Positions 41,835-51,384 of a stretch of DNA of 64,000 bases are shown one piece after another. Position 1 is the first letter of the stretch. The number at the start of each line of letters is the position of its first letter. Source of the DNA: Carpediemonas membranifera (Eukaryota > Fornicata); assembly GCA_019828565.1 (NCBI GenBank), contig JAHDYR010000012.1:930001-994000 (forward strand), in the 5' to 3' direction. A program made the position numbers and the translations under genes. The notes beneath the pieces were generated by a model. The model was given only the letters and a program-made list of their open reading frames with translations. It ran no database searches and had not been told where the DNA came from.

Positions 41835-42170
41835 CTACTTGGCCTTCTTGGCCTCGTGATTTCCCGCAGTAGCCTTTCCGGCAGGGTCGGAGGTGGTCTT
41901 GCCCTTGGTCTTCTTCCCAAAGATCTTTTGCTGCTTGACGAGTCGCTTCTCTTCCCTCTTCTGCCTTGTCTCAGCATCAGCCTTCTCATTTTCCTCCTTC
42001 TTCTTGGCTACGGCCTCTGCGTGAACCGAGAGGATCCTTTCCTTCCCCACGACCTTGTACACGACGAACAGCATCACAAATAGATAGAGCACCGGCAGTG
42101 ACAGGAGGAAGCCAATCTTCCAGGTGAAGTGTATCTTCGTCAACCATTCGTGTGAGTCAGAAGCAGGCAT
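41835..42170 (-). CDS. Small single-pass membrane protein with Lys-rich tail
   Basis: The protein has 111 residues from ATG at 42170. Residues ~18-40 are one transmembrane helix (IGFLLSLPVLYLFVMLFVVY). The remainder is a highly charged helix (AVAKKKEENEKADAETRQKR) ending in a Lys/Thr/Gly tail. An upstream open frame to 42653 overlaps the Hook gene on the other strand and is discarded. The start lies 171 bp from the divergent start of the Hook-domain gene, so they probably share a promoter region. I do not recognise a family; the type resembles ER tail or translocon-associated small proteins, but that is a guess. Confidence 0.7.
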   Translation of the reverse strand: MPASDSHEWLTKIHFTWKIGFLLSLPVLYLFVMLFVVYKVVGKERILSVHAEAVAKKKEENEKADAETRQKREEKRLVKQQKIFGKKTKGKTTSDPAGKATAGNHEAKKAK

Positions 42171-42341
42171 TGTGAACGCTTCTGTCTTTAGTTTGTGCCT
42201 TAACCTGCCTGGCCAGAGAAACGAGGCTAGACCAGCAACACATCTCTTTGCACAGCTGAGCCCAGCTTCCCAAGATTTACGTGTTATGTGCCGAAATGTA
42301 TCCCAGCGAGACAAGAAGACAATTCCCCACGAAACGAGAGA

Positions 42342-43559
42342 ATGGTGACCGAGAGCGTGGCATTGCTTTCCTGGGTTAATAAGGTTCTTGAACAACAGGG
42401 AGTATCTGCTGTCAGCAGTCTTCACGAGCTTGCTGATTGCGTTGCTTTGCACCAAATTCTCGAAACTCTCGATCCCTTCTTCAGAGCTTCTCAGTTTTAC
42501 GGCAGTGACGCCATATCGCAGCGGAAAGAGAACTGCGTGCGTTTTTTGAAGGAGCTCTCGCAGTTCTTCGTCGATGAGCTCGGCGTTGAGCCACCCTTCG
42601 ACTGGACGGCCTTCATCAGCCCGGCTGACATGGCTGCTGCATCGGAACGGCACATATCAGCTGCCATAGAGCTTGTGCTGGCGATAGCAGTGCAGACTGA
42701 GCTGCGGGAGTCGTCCATTGAGACGATCCTCGACATGGACGAGGCCGTCCAGGAGGTACTCATGGCTGTCGTCCAGAACCACCTCCAGGGTGGGTCGGGC
42801 GAGTACAGCAACGGGTCTGTGGAGGCTGTTGCCGCGTACCAGCTCGGCGACGCGGAGCACGTGTCGCCGCCCCATGCCCCGTCGGGCGACCTGCAGGCGA
42901 CGATTGTTGCCCTCACCGCCGAGAGAGACGTGCTCGCGGCACAGCTTGAGGAGGCACAGTCGTCGAATGGGCAGGTAGACCATGCGCTGGCCCGCAAGCA
43001 CGCGGAGCTGCGGCAGGAGCATGATGACCTCCTCGACAAGTTCTACGACGAGCACGCCGCGCGAGAAGAGGCCTCTGCCGACATCGAGGAGCTCAAAGAG
43101 ACTGTCGCCCGTCTGAGCGATGAGCGCGACACCGCGCTTGCCGCCCTCGAGGCCGCCCACGAGGACCAGGCCCGGCCCCCTATCTCTGAGCCCCCCAAAA
43201 CTCTGCCAGAGCCAGCAGCTCAGTCAATTGAGGCCATCGAGGAGCAGCAGGCCCGTGTGGTGGCGCTTGAGGCCGAGCTGGAGCGTGAGCGGGCCGGGAG
43301 CAGCGCGCTCATCGCTGAGAACACCGCGCTTAAGGGCGACCTCGAAGCACACTCCAAGGCGCTGAGTGCGTTGAAGCAGACCATGGTCGCCCAGGACAGC
43401 CAGGCTGCAGACCGCAGCAGGGCCGTCGAGGACGAGAGCCTGCTCGTGTGCAGCGCATTCCAGCGGTACGTGCTCGACAGCATGCGGGTGGTGGGCGACC
43501 ACTCGGCCCGAGCGGAGACGGGGCTTGGCTGGTGGGCGCGTCTCCGGGCGGACAAGTGA
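42342..43559 (+). CDS. Hook-domain coiled-coil protein
   Basis: The protein has 405 residues from ATG at 42342 (MVTESVALLSWVNKVL). Residues ~1-150 match a HOOK N-terminal domain, a calponin-homology-like fold: LLSWVNKVLEQQ, DCVALHQILETLDPFF, KENCVRFLKELSQFFVDELG, and the signature AIELVLAIAVQTELRESSIE with IMDMDE-type continuation ILDMDEAVQEVLMAVVQ. Residues ~185-385 are heptad-rich coiled coil (ALTAERDVLAAQLEEAQSS; VARLSDERDTALAALEAAH). Animal and fungal Hook proteins use this domain to activate dynein with microtubule cargo. The protein is shorter than metazoan Hooks (~720) and lacks a recognisable FHIP-binding tail. Confidence 0.87.
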   Translation: MVTESVALLSWVNKVLEQQGVSAVSSLHELADCVALHQILETLDPFFRASQFYGSDAISQRKENCVRFLKELSQFFVDELGVEPPFDWTAFISPADMAAASERHISAAIELVLAIAVQTELRESSIETILDMDEAVQEVLMAVVQNHLQGGSGEYSNGSVEAVAAYQLGDAEHVSPPHAPSGDLQATIVALTAERDVLAAQLEEAQSSNGQVDHALARKHAELRQEHDDLLDKFYDEHAAREEASADIEELKETVARLSDERDTALAALEAAHEDQARPPISEPPKTLPEPAAQSIEAIEEQQARVVALEAELERERAGSSALIAENTALKGDLEAHSKALSALKQTMVAQDSQAADRSRAVEDESLLVCSAFQRYVLDSMRVVGDHSARAETGLGWWARLRADK

Positions 43560-43673
43560 GGGTCAGTTTTCATGGATGAATAAAGAGACGCGTCAGTTGG
43601 TTCCTGTAGTGTGCACCCGCCCTCTGCGCGGCTAGTTCGCGTCCTTGGAGTGCATTTGTGTCTGGTGCAGAAT

Positions 43674-46600
43674 ATGCATCTCGACGCCAGCTTGCACAAC
43701 GCAACCAAGCAAAATCGTGCAATGTATTGCTCTGGCTACAGCTATAACAACCGAGTTAGAAATGATGGCGATGATGTTGGTCTTGTTAACCAAGGTGCAA
43801 CATGCTACATGAACTCGCTGCTCCAAGCACTGTACCATACTCCTGAATTCCGCAACATCATCTACTCGTACTCTTATGACGCCGAGAAGGATGGGCCTGA
43901 GGATGAAAGTATCCCGCTGCAGCTGCAATACCTTTTTGCGGCGATGGAGCGGACTGAGAGGTCCTGCATCACCACAGACGACCTGACCAAGGCCTTCGGA
44001 TGGGACTCCATGGACTCATTCGTCCAGCAGGACGTCCACGAGACGTCTAAGATCCTCCTCGACGCCCTGGAGAACTGCTTTGCCGGCCACGACGGGCTGA
44101 AAGAGCGTCTCGTCGCCATGAGCTATGGGAAGCTCCACAACTCCGTGCGCTGCCTCAAGTGCCACAACCTGACGACCCGCGAGGAGCCCATGTCCGACCT
44201 GGCCGTCGACCTACGGCCCGACCTGACCCAGGCTCTGGAGGCACTGCTCGAGAGCGAGCGGCTCGAGGGTGACAACCGGTACTACTGCGACAAGTGCGCG
44301 GCCAAGGTGGATGCGGACAAGTTCATGTCGGTCGGCCGGCTGCCACCCGTGATGCACGTCCACGTGAAGCGGTTTGGGTACGACCCCCGCACGTGGAGCC
44401 GCATGAAACACGACAATGTCTTCGCGTTCCCCCTTCTCATCGACATGGCGCCCTACGTCAGCGAGGAGGCCTGTACCGACCCCGCCCTGCCCCTTGTTGA
44501 CCCCCTGACCGTGCCCATGCCGACCAGCGCCGACCTCGAGGCCAGCCGCATCCCCCCCGCCTACCACAGCTACTTCTCCGCGGACGGCATGGCCCCATCG
44601 CGCCACCTGTACTCCCTGTTCGGGCTGCTGATCCACGCGGGCTCTGCCATGGGCGGCCACTACTACGCGTACGTGGCACCAGACCCGACGGACCCGACGC
44701 GGTGGTGCCAGTGCGACGACGACTGCGTGGAAGAGGCGAGCATAGGCGCCGTGTTCCGTTCGTTCGGCGTCGACACCCCCAGCGCGTACATGCTGCTGTA
44801 CCGCCGGGTCGGCCCCGTCGAACCGGCCCTCATCCCAGCACAGGCCCTGGCGGCAGTGGAGAAGGACAACGCGGACTTCAGGGAGGAGGCCCGCCGCCTG
44901 ACCGAGCAGCGCAACACGGTGACCTGCTTCGTGAACACGGACGTCGAGGGCAACCCGATCTCTCTGCTGGACCACGCCCCCCACGCCCTTCCCATGTCCG
45001 CTAGGTTCATCGTAGACCGCACAGCGCCCATCGAGTCGCTCAGCGAGACCGTCTTGGGCTACTTCAACCTCAAGTCGGCAGACTATGCCGCTATCCGCGT
45101 CCGGACGGCGACGTCGGGCCGCATGTCGAAGGAGCTCGCGTGCACATCAATCGAGGAGGCGCTCGGCTCAATGAGGGGCGCCGATCTTTCCCACGCCGGC
45201 AAGGTCATTGTCGTCGAGGTGTTCAGGACCGGCGCGGACGTCTACCCAGCCGGGCCGACCCACGCAGTCGTCCGCACGGCGTTCACCGGCCCCGATCTCA
45301 CCCGCACACCCGCTGTCGGCACCATTATCGACCGCAACCAGACTCCTGCCGAGGTGGCGAAGCAGCTGGCGGCGACCCTCGGACTCGACCCCGCCCAGCG
45401 GTACACGGCCAAGCTGCAGAGCGGGCTGCGGCGCGTGATGCGATACCAGGCGCTGGACAACTTCCCGAACCTAGTGCGATATCCGCAGTTCGACGACCGC
45501 GCCCTATTCGAGCTGGAGCTCGCCGGGAGCGACGACATCGACAAGCGCACGCAGCGGCTCAACCAGATCTTTGTGCTGGGTACAGCCGTGGTAGACGGCG
45601 AGCTCGTCGTCGACGACAGCCTGTCCATCGAGGTGCAGCTTAACGCCACCGCCGCCATCGTCCAGGCGACGCTCAGCAAGCGCTACGGCATCGATCATCG
45701 CACCCACCGTCTCTACGCCGTCACCGCCGACGAGGCCGGCTTGTCAGTGGGACGAGAGCTCGGGCCGCGCGACATGCTGACAGAGCACATCGTCCCGGGG
45801 CCAGCGGGGCGGCTCGCGGACACTGTGCTGCCCGGATTCGTCCCCGAGCACGGCGAGACGATTCGGGTCGTACTGGTGCGGGTCTGTGAGGGGCTGTCCA
45901 TCCCTGCCAAGCTCAACGAGACGCGTGTGCGCCTGTCCGTCTTCGGCCCCGGCCCCGTCTACTTCGCCGATTCTGCCTTCGTTGCCGAGACCATCATCGA
46001 CAAGACCGCGCCACTTGCCGACGTCTCTGCCGACCTGGCCACCCTGGCCAACGTCACCGGCCCTGTCCGGCTGTGGCGGCGCGTCGGTGATCGGCCCGAG
46101 CCCCTTGTGCGGCCTCGCCAGGTCGCCCTCGACACGGAGATCATCATTCAGCAACTGACGGTACCCGACGAGAAGCCCGTCGAGTTCGTCTTCTACGCCT
46201 CGCCGTTCGACCCGAACCGCGGCTTTGAGGAGACCCTGCAGAACGCCACTGAGGTGTGCGTGTCCGACAGCTACCTCAACCTCGGGGCCATGGTCAAGCT
46301 CGCCTCGGGGGCCACCCACCCCGACTGTGCCCTGCCCGACCTGCCGCACCCGACCAACGTCGTCCCCCGCATCGGCGTACTGGGCCCGAAGGGCGTTGTG
46401 TGGGCTTTCAGCCGTGTGCCCGGGACGATGGCTGACGTATGGGCGCGCTACGCCGAGCTGCGGTACAAGCAGTTCGCCATGACTGACACTGCCGCTCTCT
46501 CCCGCAAGGAGATGGCCCACGGCGTCGTCGTCGTCGACATGGTGCCCGCTGGGACGCAGACAGGCTACATCTCGAGCACCCCGCCCAGTCCGGGTGTCCG

Positions 46601-46679
46601 TCAGCCCCGGTCGATGCTGACCGCGTCGCGCTTCCTGAACAGGCACGAGAGCATGCCCAAGATCGGGCGCAAGGATTAA
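43674..46679 (+). CDS. USP7-like ubiquitin carboxyl-terminal hydrolase
   Basis: The protein has 1001 residues from ATG at 43674. The USP core starts almost at once: GLVNQGATCYMNSLLQALYH places the catalytic Cys at residue 44. The zinc-finger subdomain has CLKCHNLTTREE and YYCDKCAAK. Then come LPPVMHVHVKRFGYD and the His box HAGSAMGGHYYAYV, with downstream WCQCDDDCV. The ~600-residue C-terminal part is a chain of ubiquitin-like folds as in USP7 (IRVRTATSGRMSKELA; LEVQLNATAAIVQATLSKRYG-like stretch near 675). The TRAF/MATH domain present at the N-terminus of animal and fungal USP7 is absent. An upstream GTG frame to 43611 adds nothing recognisable. The gene ends 50 bp from the convergent MORN gene. 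Confidence 0.93.
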   Translation: MHLDASLHNATKQNRAMYCSGYSYNNRVRNDGDDVGLVNQGATCYMNSLLQALYHTPEFRNIIYSYSYDAEKDGPEDESIPLQLQYLFAAMERTERSCITTDDLTKAFGWDSMDSFVQQDVHETSKILLDALENCFAGHDGLKERLVAMSYGKLHNSVRCLKCHNLTTREEPMSDLAVDLRPDLTQALEALLESERLEGDNRYYCDKCAAKVDADKFMSVGRLPPVMHVHVKRFGYDPRTWSRMKHDNVFAFPLLIDMAPYVSEEACTDPALPLVDPLTVPMPTSADLEASRIPPAYHSYFSADGMAPSRHLYSLFGLLIHAGSAMGGHYYAYVAPDPTDPTRWCQCDDDCVEEASIGAVFRSFGVDTPSAYMLLYRRVGPVEPALIPAQALAAVEKDNADFREEARRLTEQRNTVTCFVNTDVEGNPISLLDHAPHALPMSARFIVDRTAPIESLSETVLGYFNLKSADYAAIRVRTATSGRMSKELACTSIEEALGSMRGADLSHAGKVIVVEVFRTGADVYPAGPTHAVVRTAFTGPDLTRTPAVGTIIDRNQTPAEVAKQLAATLGLDPAQRYTAKLQSGLRRVMRYQALDNFPNLVRYPQFDDRALFELELAGSDDIDKRTQRLNQIFVLGTAVVDGELVVDDSLSIEVQLNATAAIVQATLSKRYGIDHRTHRLYAVTADEAGLSVGRELGPRDMLTEHIVPGPAGRLADTVLPGFVPEHGETIRVVLVRVCEGLSIPAKLNETRVRLSVFGPGPVYFADSAFVAETIIDKTAPLADVSADLATLANVTGPVRLWRRVGDRPEPLVRPRQVALDTEIIIQQLTVPDEKPVEFVFYASPFDPNRGFEETLQNATEVCVSDSYLNLGAMVKLASGATHPDCALPDLPHPTNVVPRIGVLGPKGVVWAFSRVPGTMADVWARYAELRYKQFAMTDTAALSRKEMAHGVVVVDMVPAGTQTGYISSTPPSPGVRQPRSMLTASRFLNRHESMPKIGRKD

Positions 46680-46729
46680 ACAGTAAGGACCCTTATCCCA
46701 ACTTTTATCAGTGATAGTCCAAGCATAGT

Positions 46730-48259
46730 CTACAGCGACCCCAGTGGCCGGCCATGCATCCACTCGTCAAACTCCTCGGGTTTGGGGAGCTCCCCGCCGC
46801 CGATCGCCAAGCCGTACGCCAACACAGCCTGGCACAGCCCGCCCGGCAGCGTCAGCACGGTGATGGCAGCGGAGTCAGACCCCTCGGCGCCCAGGAACTC
46901 AAGAGCTGCTCTGCTCACGGCCCGGAGCAGCTCGGGCGTCTGCTCCACGCCTACGTCCGCAATGGCGTCCGCGGTGACCGATCGGAGCTCGAGACCGACC
47001 TTGGGGTCAAGGCGTTCGGCCAGCCCGATGAGGTCAACGCGTTTGAGCCAGGAGAAGACGGGTGTGTCGTCGACATGCTTGCACAGCTGCTCCAGACCGA
47101 CGTTGACCGCGTCGACGAGGGATGGCTGTGCCCGGAAGCGGGCGGCGATGGCTGTGAGGGCGACGCTGAGGGCGTGGTGGGCGAACATGCGCACCGTCCC
47201 CATGGGGGAGGCCGGGGCGTCCAGCCCGAACATGCCGTGCTGGGCCAGCCACATCTCCACGTACGGCGTGATGGCCGAGAAGGACGGCAGCGGCGGCGTC
47301 TGAGGTGGGAACGCCTCCCGCCGCAGCTGCACCAGCCCGACGAACGCCGCAGAGAGCCGAGGCACCGCGCGGATGAAGCTGTTGCGGACATCGGACACGA
47401 GCGTCGCCGCCTCGGCCCTCGTCATCCGCCGCAGCTGGGTGCCATAGAGCCTCTGCAGCGCGTCCTCGGCCGCGTCACTAACAAGTGCGACATAATGGAC
47501 GGCGTCGCCCTCGCATGACACGGCGCGGTTCTCGTCGGGTCGGGCTGAGGCATTGCCGGCCTTTGCAGGCATTGCTGGTGGCTCGCGGCCTGTCTCGACA
47601 TCGTGCTCAAACCATACCGTCGCCGTGGAGTCGTCTCGCGCGACAAGCTCGAACTGGCCCTCCTTCACGTCGTCCACCCAGTCTCCCTCCAGACGGTCAC
47701 CCGACGCGTAGTGGAAGGTCCCGTGCCCGTGCCGCTTGCCCGCCCGGAACGCTCCATCGTAGTGCATCACCTGCGGGTTCTGTAGGGTGACCTCCTGCCG
47801 CGCGTACTGATCCAGACGGGCCTGCACGAAGGTCTGAAGGTCGGCCTCCTCCACGGGGTCCAGGGGTGCGTCGTACCACACGTAGAGGCCCTCGCCATTG
47901 GGCATTCCATCGGCCCATTGCCCCTGGTACACCTCGTGCTTGCCGGCCCACAAGAACAGGCCAGATCCACTCTGCTTTCCCGCCTCCCACTGGCCGATGT
48001 ACGCGTCACCGTTGCCATAGCGCCTCACACCCTCACCACTGTACTTTCCGTTCTCAAACTCGCCGTCATAGTATGATTTCTCGCTGAAGGACAGCTTCCC
48101 AGTGCCGTGAAATTTCCCTTCGTGCCACTGCCCCTCGTATTCGCAGTTGTTCCATTTGAAGCTGCCTGTACCTCCCCTCAAGTGTTTAAACTCTTCGAAT
48201 TCTTGAAGAGCCTGTGGAGTGACGGGATCAGTCATCTTGTTGTCGATGATTATAGTCAT
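46730..48259 (-). CDS. MORN-repeat protein with helical C-terminal domain
   Basis: The protein has about 509 residues from ATG at 48259; the next ATG (48235) is an equally possible start. About six MORN repeats occupy residues ~30-210 (CEYEGQWHEGKFHGTGKL, YYDGEFENGKYSGEGV, AYIGQWEAGKQSGSG, VYQGQWADGMPNGEG, YDGAFRAGKRHGHGTF, LEGDWVDDVKEGQF). MORN arrays bind lipids or act as scaffolds at membranes and cytoskeleton. The C-terminal ~270 residues are all-helical (MGTVRMFAHHALSVALTAIA) and unrecognised. The open frame extends to an ATG at 48373, only 2 bp from the divergent neighbour's ATG. The N-terminal 40 codons there look non-conserved, so a later start is preferred. Confidence 0.88.
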   Translation of the reverse strand: MTIIIDNKMTDPVTPQALQEFEEFKHLRGGTGSFKWNNCEYEGQWHEGKFHGTGKLSFSEKSYYDGEFENGKYSGEGVRRYGNGDAYIGQWEAGKQSGSGLFLWAGKHEVYQGQWADGMPNGEGLYVWYDAPLDPVEEADLQTFVQARLDQYARQEVTLQNPQVMHYDGAFRAGKRHGHGTFHYASGDRLEGDWVDDVKEGQFELVARDDSTATVWFEHDVETGREPPAMPAKAGNASARPDENRAVSCEGDAVHYVALVSDAAEDALQRLYGTQLRRMTRAEAATLVSDVRNSFIRAVPRLSAAFVGLVQLRREAFPPQTPPLPSFSAITPYVEMWLAQHGMFGLDAPASPMGTVRMFAHHALSVALTAIAARFRAQPSLVDAVNVGLEQLCKHVDDTPVFSWLKRVDLIGLAERLDPKVGLELRSVTADAIADVGVEQTPELLRAVSRAALEFLGAEGSDSAAITVLTLPGGLCQAVLAYGLAIGGGELPKPEEFDEWMHGRPLGSL

Positions 48260-48375
48260 AACCTGCGAAGTGCTTTGACTGGCCTCTGATGGAGCTTCTG
48301 TGCGCTGGATACCACCGCATGCACTTATATCTGTCTCTCTCAGCCCTGTTCTTGTTTTGACAGATTTGGCCATCA

Positions 48376-49254
48376 ATGACGAAGAACGCTACTAGCCTGT
48401 TTCGGACGGTGGTTCTTCCAGTATGCAACGAGAAGCAACTTCTTGAGGCCTCATCACAGCATATTGTCTCAGAGTTAGACATATTCAGTGAGACAGAACT
48501 GCAACTCGATCTTGCCTGCTGGACCCGCAGCGTGTACCACGATTTCGACCTCAGCCGTCTCCTTTCGGATGATTTTATCCATGCTGTCGCAGATGGAACA
48601 GTTTCTGCATTCGGGGCCTGCTCTGCTTACTCAGTTCAGTTGCTCCCCTCGGGCAAGCTCATCCTGGTGTATGCCTCAGAGCTGGCCGCAACCGCAGGCG
48701 TTGTCGGTGAGAACAGACACCACAACGTGGAGTCCCTACGTGCGGGCGTGTCAGAGGCAGTCGTCGACCTGCTCCACCCCAGCCTGTGCCCTGTGGCCGG
48801 CGGTTACTCCCTACCCCAGCCGGACAGAGCCCATATTGCCGCCATGCTGCGGAGGGTTGGCCCTTGCACCCTCACAGTCGTCTCAAATACCGCCACTGGC
48901 ATGCCTGCCGCCCCAGCTGTCCATGGGGTGCCCCGCCTCGCCCGATCTCAGCCTGTCGCCACAGCGCAGTGGCCTGACGACATGCACATGGCCCTCGAAC
49001 AGGCTGCGCTGGGACAGCTTGCCTGCCACCGTGCCCGTCTCGACGGCCTTGCATCAGGCCCTCTGCTGGCCGCTATCGTCGCCGCTGCACAGACACGGCC
49101 GCGCTTTCTCATCAGCGCATCATCTCCAGACCGCGTCCCGTATGGCGTCGGGTCGTGCCGGCATCCGGCGGGGTGTGGAGGGGGCGAGCTGTCCCGGGCG
49201 TACGGTCCCGGCGTGATCCTGACCTTTGTCTGCAAGCGGGACGAGTACAGCTGA
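48376..49254 (+). CDS. Hypothetical protein (292 aa)
   Basis: I do not recognise the family. The N-terminal 120 residues alternate strands and helices (SVQLLPSGKLILVYASEL). The middle contains GVSEAVVDLLHPSLCPVAGG and DRAHIAAMLRRVGPCTLTVV. The C-terminal end has several Gly/Cys residues (GSCRHPAGCGGGELSRAYG) before a hydrophobic strand VILTFVC. There is no signal peptide and no membrane helix. Coding bias matches its neighbours, supporting a real gene. It ends 71 bp from the stop of the next gene, in a convergent arrangement; a TATAAA in that gap belongs to no start. Confidence 0.78.
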   Translation: MTKNATSLFRTVVLPVCNEKQLLEASSQHIVSELDIFSETELQLDLACWTRSVYHDFDLSRLLSDDFIHAVADGTVSAFGACSAYSVQLLPSGKLILVYASELAATAGVVGENRHHNVESLRAGVSEAVVDLLHPSLCPVAGGYSLPQPDRAHIAAMLRRVGPCTLTVVSNTATGMPAAPAVHGVPRLARSQPVATAQWPDDMHMALEQAALGQLACHRARLDGLASGPLLAAIVAAAQTRPRFLISASSPDRVPYGVGSCRHPAGCGGGELSRAYGPGVILTFVCKRDEYS

Positions 49255-49325
49255 GATGACTGGCGCCGTATCATATTATAAATGGACTCCCGGGCAAGCT
49301 GGTCCTTTACTGTGACAGGGTCTGC

Positions 49326-51164
49326 TCAACAAAGCTCGGCGGCCATCTCGTCCTCCTCCTCTTCTTCTTCGTGTATGTCACTGATCAGCTTCTCGACACT
49401 CTGTGGCACCTTGATGCTTGAGTCGGCACAAGTCTCGCGGATCTCGTTGAGTGCGATTTCAACCCAACGCTGGGCGCGCTCAGCCTTCTTCGGGCTCGAC
49501 GCGCGGAGGACATCGGCGTAGGTCGACCAGAGGCTGACGCAGTTGGCGACCTTGTGGGCATACATCTCAGCGCCCATAGCGAACGCGGCGTCATTGATCT
49601 TGTTGAGGTGCGCCTCGACGGCCTGAAGCTGGGCGGGGGTCGCCCGGCCACCGGCCTGCATCTTCTCGAACGAGTCGTTGACGACGTCGACCACGATGAT
49701 GTTCGTCAGTCGGTCCCAGCCGTCCGGCACCGCCATCGTCTCCCGCTCGGTCTCGGGCTGGGTCAACTCGGCGAGGTCGACGTGGTGCTCAGGCTGGGCG
49801 GGCTGGAGCTGGGGCGGGGCAGGCTTAGCTGAAACTGGAAGGGGTTCTTGCTTGGCCGGCATGACTTGGACATCATTCGCGACAGCTGTTGGTTTGCTGA
49901 TCTGAAGAAGCTTCTCGACACTCTGTGGCACCTTGATGCTTGAGTCGGCACAAGTCTCGCGGATCTCGTTGAGTGCGATTTCAACCCAACGCTGGGCGCG
50001 CTCAGCCTTCTTCGGGCTCGACGCGCGGAGGACATCGGCGTAGGTCGACCAGAGGCTGACGCAGTTGGCGACCTTGTGGGCATACATCTCAGCGCCCATA
50101 GCGAACGCGGCGTCATTGATCTTGTTGAGGTGCGCCTCGACGGCCTGAAGCTGGGCGGGGGTCGCCCGGCCACCGGCCTGCATCTTCTCGAACGAGTCGT
50201 TGACGACGTCGACCACGATGATGTTCGTCAGTCGGTCCCAGCCGTCCGGCACCGCCATCGTCTCCCGCTCGGTCTCGGGCTGGGTCAACTCGGCGAGGTC
50301 GACGTGGTGCTCAGGCTGGGGCGGGGCGGGGGAGACAGACTTGGGCTGGGGGGTGGCCTTGGGCTTCTTGACGACAACCCGCTCGGGCGCTGTCACGATC
50401 GTCTCCTCCATGGCCGCCAGCTCAGCAGCGATCTCAGCGTCGAGCGAGGCGTCGTCGGGCGAGGACTTCGCTCGCTTGTCCTTGGGTGCCTCGAGTCCCA
50501 TCTCGCGCTGCATGCGCCGCAGCTCTGCATCAGCCTCGTCGTCAACACCATGCAGGTCGTATGTATCTGGGTTCTCTGGGTCGAGCTGCTGCAGCGCGGC
50601 CAGCATTTCGGAGTCGACCCCGTAGTTTGTCATTCCATTCGTGCGAGGCTTCTCCTTGGCCGTGTCTGACGGTGTAATCGGCTCGGGAACGTCGGGCGTG
50701 TACTCTTTGAAGGTGAAGGCCTTGAACTTGTCAGACGCCATACCCCTCACGTCAGCGAAGTACTGCGCCCTCTCCTCGGGCGTCTGGATGATACGGTAAT
50801 ACACCTGAGCCTCACCCACAGGCACCCCGCCCTGCTCGGGGTCCATAAATTGTACATTGACCTGTGCGGCAGTGGATTCGACGGGCACTGTCATCGCCTG
50901 CTCGAGGATCTCGGCGACGAAGGCCTGCTTGGGGGCAGACGGCCCGCAGGACCGGACAAAGCCGCCAAACAGGCTGCGGTGGAACCTGAGCTCGATCGTG
51001 TACCAGGGGCGGAGCTGATTCTTCGGCTTATCGGAAGATACCGCCTTGTCGTACTTCAGGCGCTTGACCTTGAAGCAGACGGCGCTGCCTGGGATCAGAT
51101 TATTGGATGACGAGGGACAAAAGTTCTTTGTCTTCTTCGTTGGGCCGTTATCAATGCCAGTCAT
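49326..51164 (-). CDS. Hypothetical protein with exact internal duplication
   Basis: The protein has ~612 residues from MTGIDNGPTKKTKN at 51164; an alternative ATG at 51314 would add 50 residues. Residues ~25-150 form a beta-rich domain (LRPWYTIELRFHRSLFGGF; YYRIIQTPEERAQYF), possibly C2-like, but I cannot show this. Residues ~175-270 are acidic and helical (EMLAALQQLDPENPDTYD; EIAAELAAMEETIV). The rest is two identical ~137-residue blocks that run from PEHHVDLAELTQPETE through MYAHKVANCVSLWSTYADVL to VPQSVEKL, joined by a Pro/Ala-rich linker. Each block is helical. The gene is downstream of CAP on the same strand, with 220 bp between them. The function is unknown. Confidence 0.8.
   Translation of the reverse strand: MTGIDNGPTKKTKNFCPSSSNNLIPGSAVCFKVKRLKYDKAVSSDKPKNQLRPWYTIELRFHRSLFGGFVRSCGPSAPKQAFVAEILEQAMTVPVESTAAQVNVQFMDPEQGGVPVGEAQVYYRIIQTPEERAQYFADVRGMASDKFKAFTFKEYTPDVPEPITPSDTAKEKPRTNGMTNYGVDSEMLAALQQLDPENPDTYDLHGVDDEADAELRRMQREMGLEAPKDKRAKSSPDDASLDAEIAAELAAMEETIVTAPERVVVKKPKATPQPKSVSPAPPQPEHHVDLAELTQPETERETMAVPDGWDRLTNIIVVDVVNDSFEKMQAGGRATPAQLQAVEAHLNKINDAAFAMGAEMYAHKVANCVSLWSTYADVLRASSPKKAERAQRWVEIALNEIRETCADSSIKVPQSVEKLLQISKPTAVANDVQVMPAKQEPLPVSAKPAPPQLQPAQPEHHVDLAELTQPETERETMAVPDGWDRLTNIIVVDVVNDSFEKMQAGGRATPAQLQAVEAHLNKINDAAFAMGAEMYAHKVANCVSLWSTYADVLRASSPKKAERAQRWVEIALNEIRETCADSSIKVPQSVEKLISDIHEEEEEEDEMAAELC
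49387..49798. repeat. Intragenic direct repeat, copy A (412 bp)
   Basis: It appears identical base by base to 49909-50320. The offset of 522 bp is a multiple of three, so the frame is kept. Confidence 0.93.
49909..50320. repeat. Intragenic direct repeat, copy B (412 bp)
   Basis: This is the partner of 49387-49798; 110 bp of Pro-rich linker coding sequence separates them. Confidence 0.93.
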
Positions 51165-51384
51165 CCGGTCGTTCTGGGAAATCTGAAGAGAAAATGAGCG
51201 CGTGTCGTGAGGGGGAAAGAGACGCACATATACGCCGACAATACCAAACTCTATGTCTTCCCTCTTCTCTCGCTTTGACGAGAAGGTGCGGTCCCTTCCT
51301 GCCCGGTTGTTCATCGGCAAACAGCTACTATCGTGACGTCTGTTATGGTGTGCCCATTAACCAACGTAAATGTTCAAGGCAGGT

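Noticed and set aside
49262-49290. TATAAA as a promoter
   Set aside because: It lies between two convergent gene ends, so no start codon is positioned to use it.
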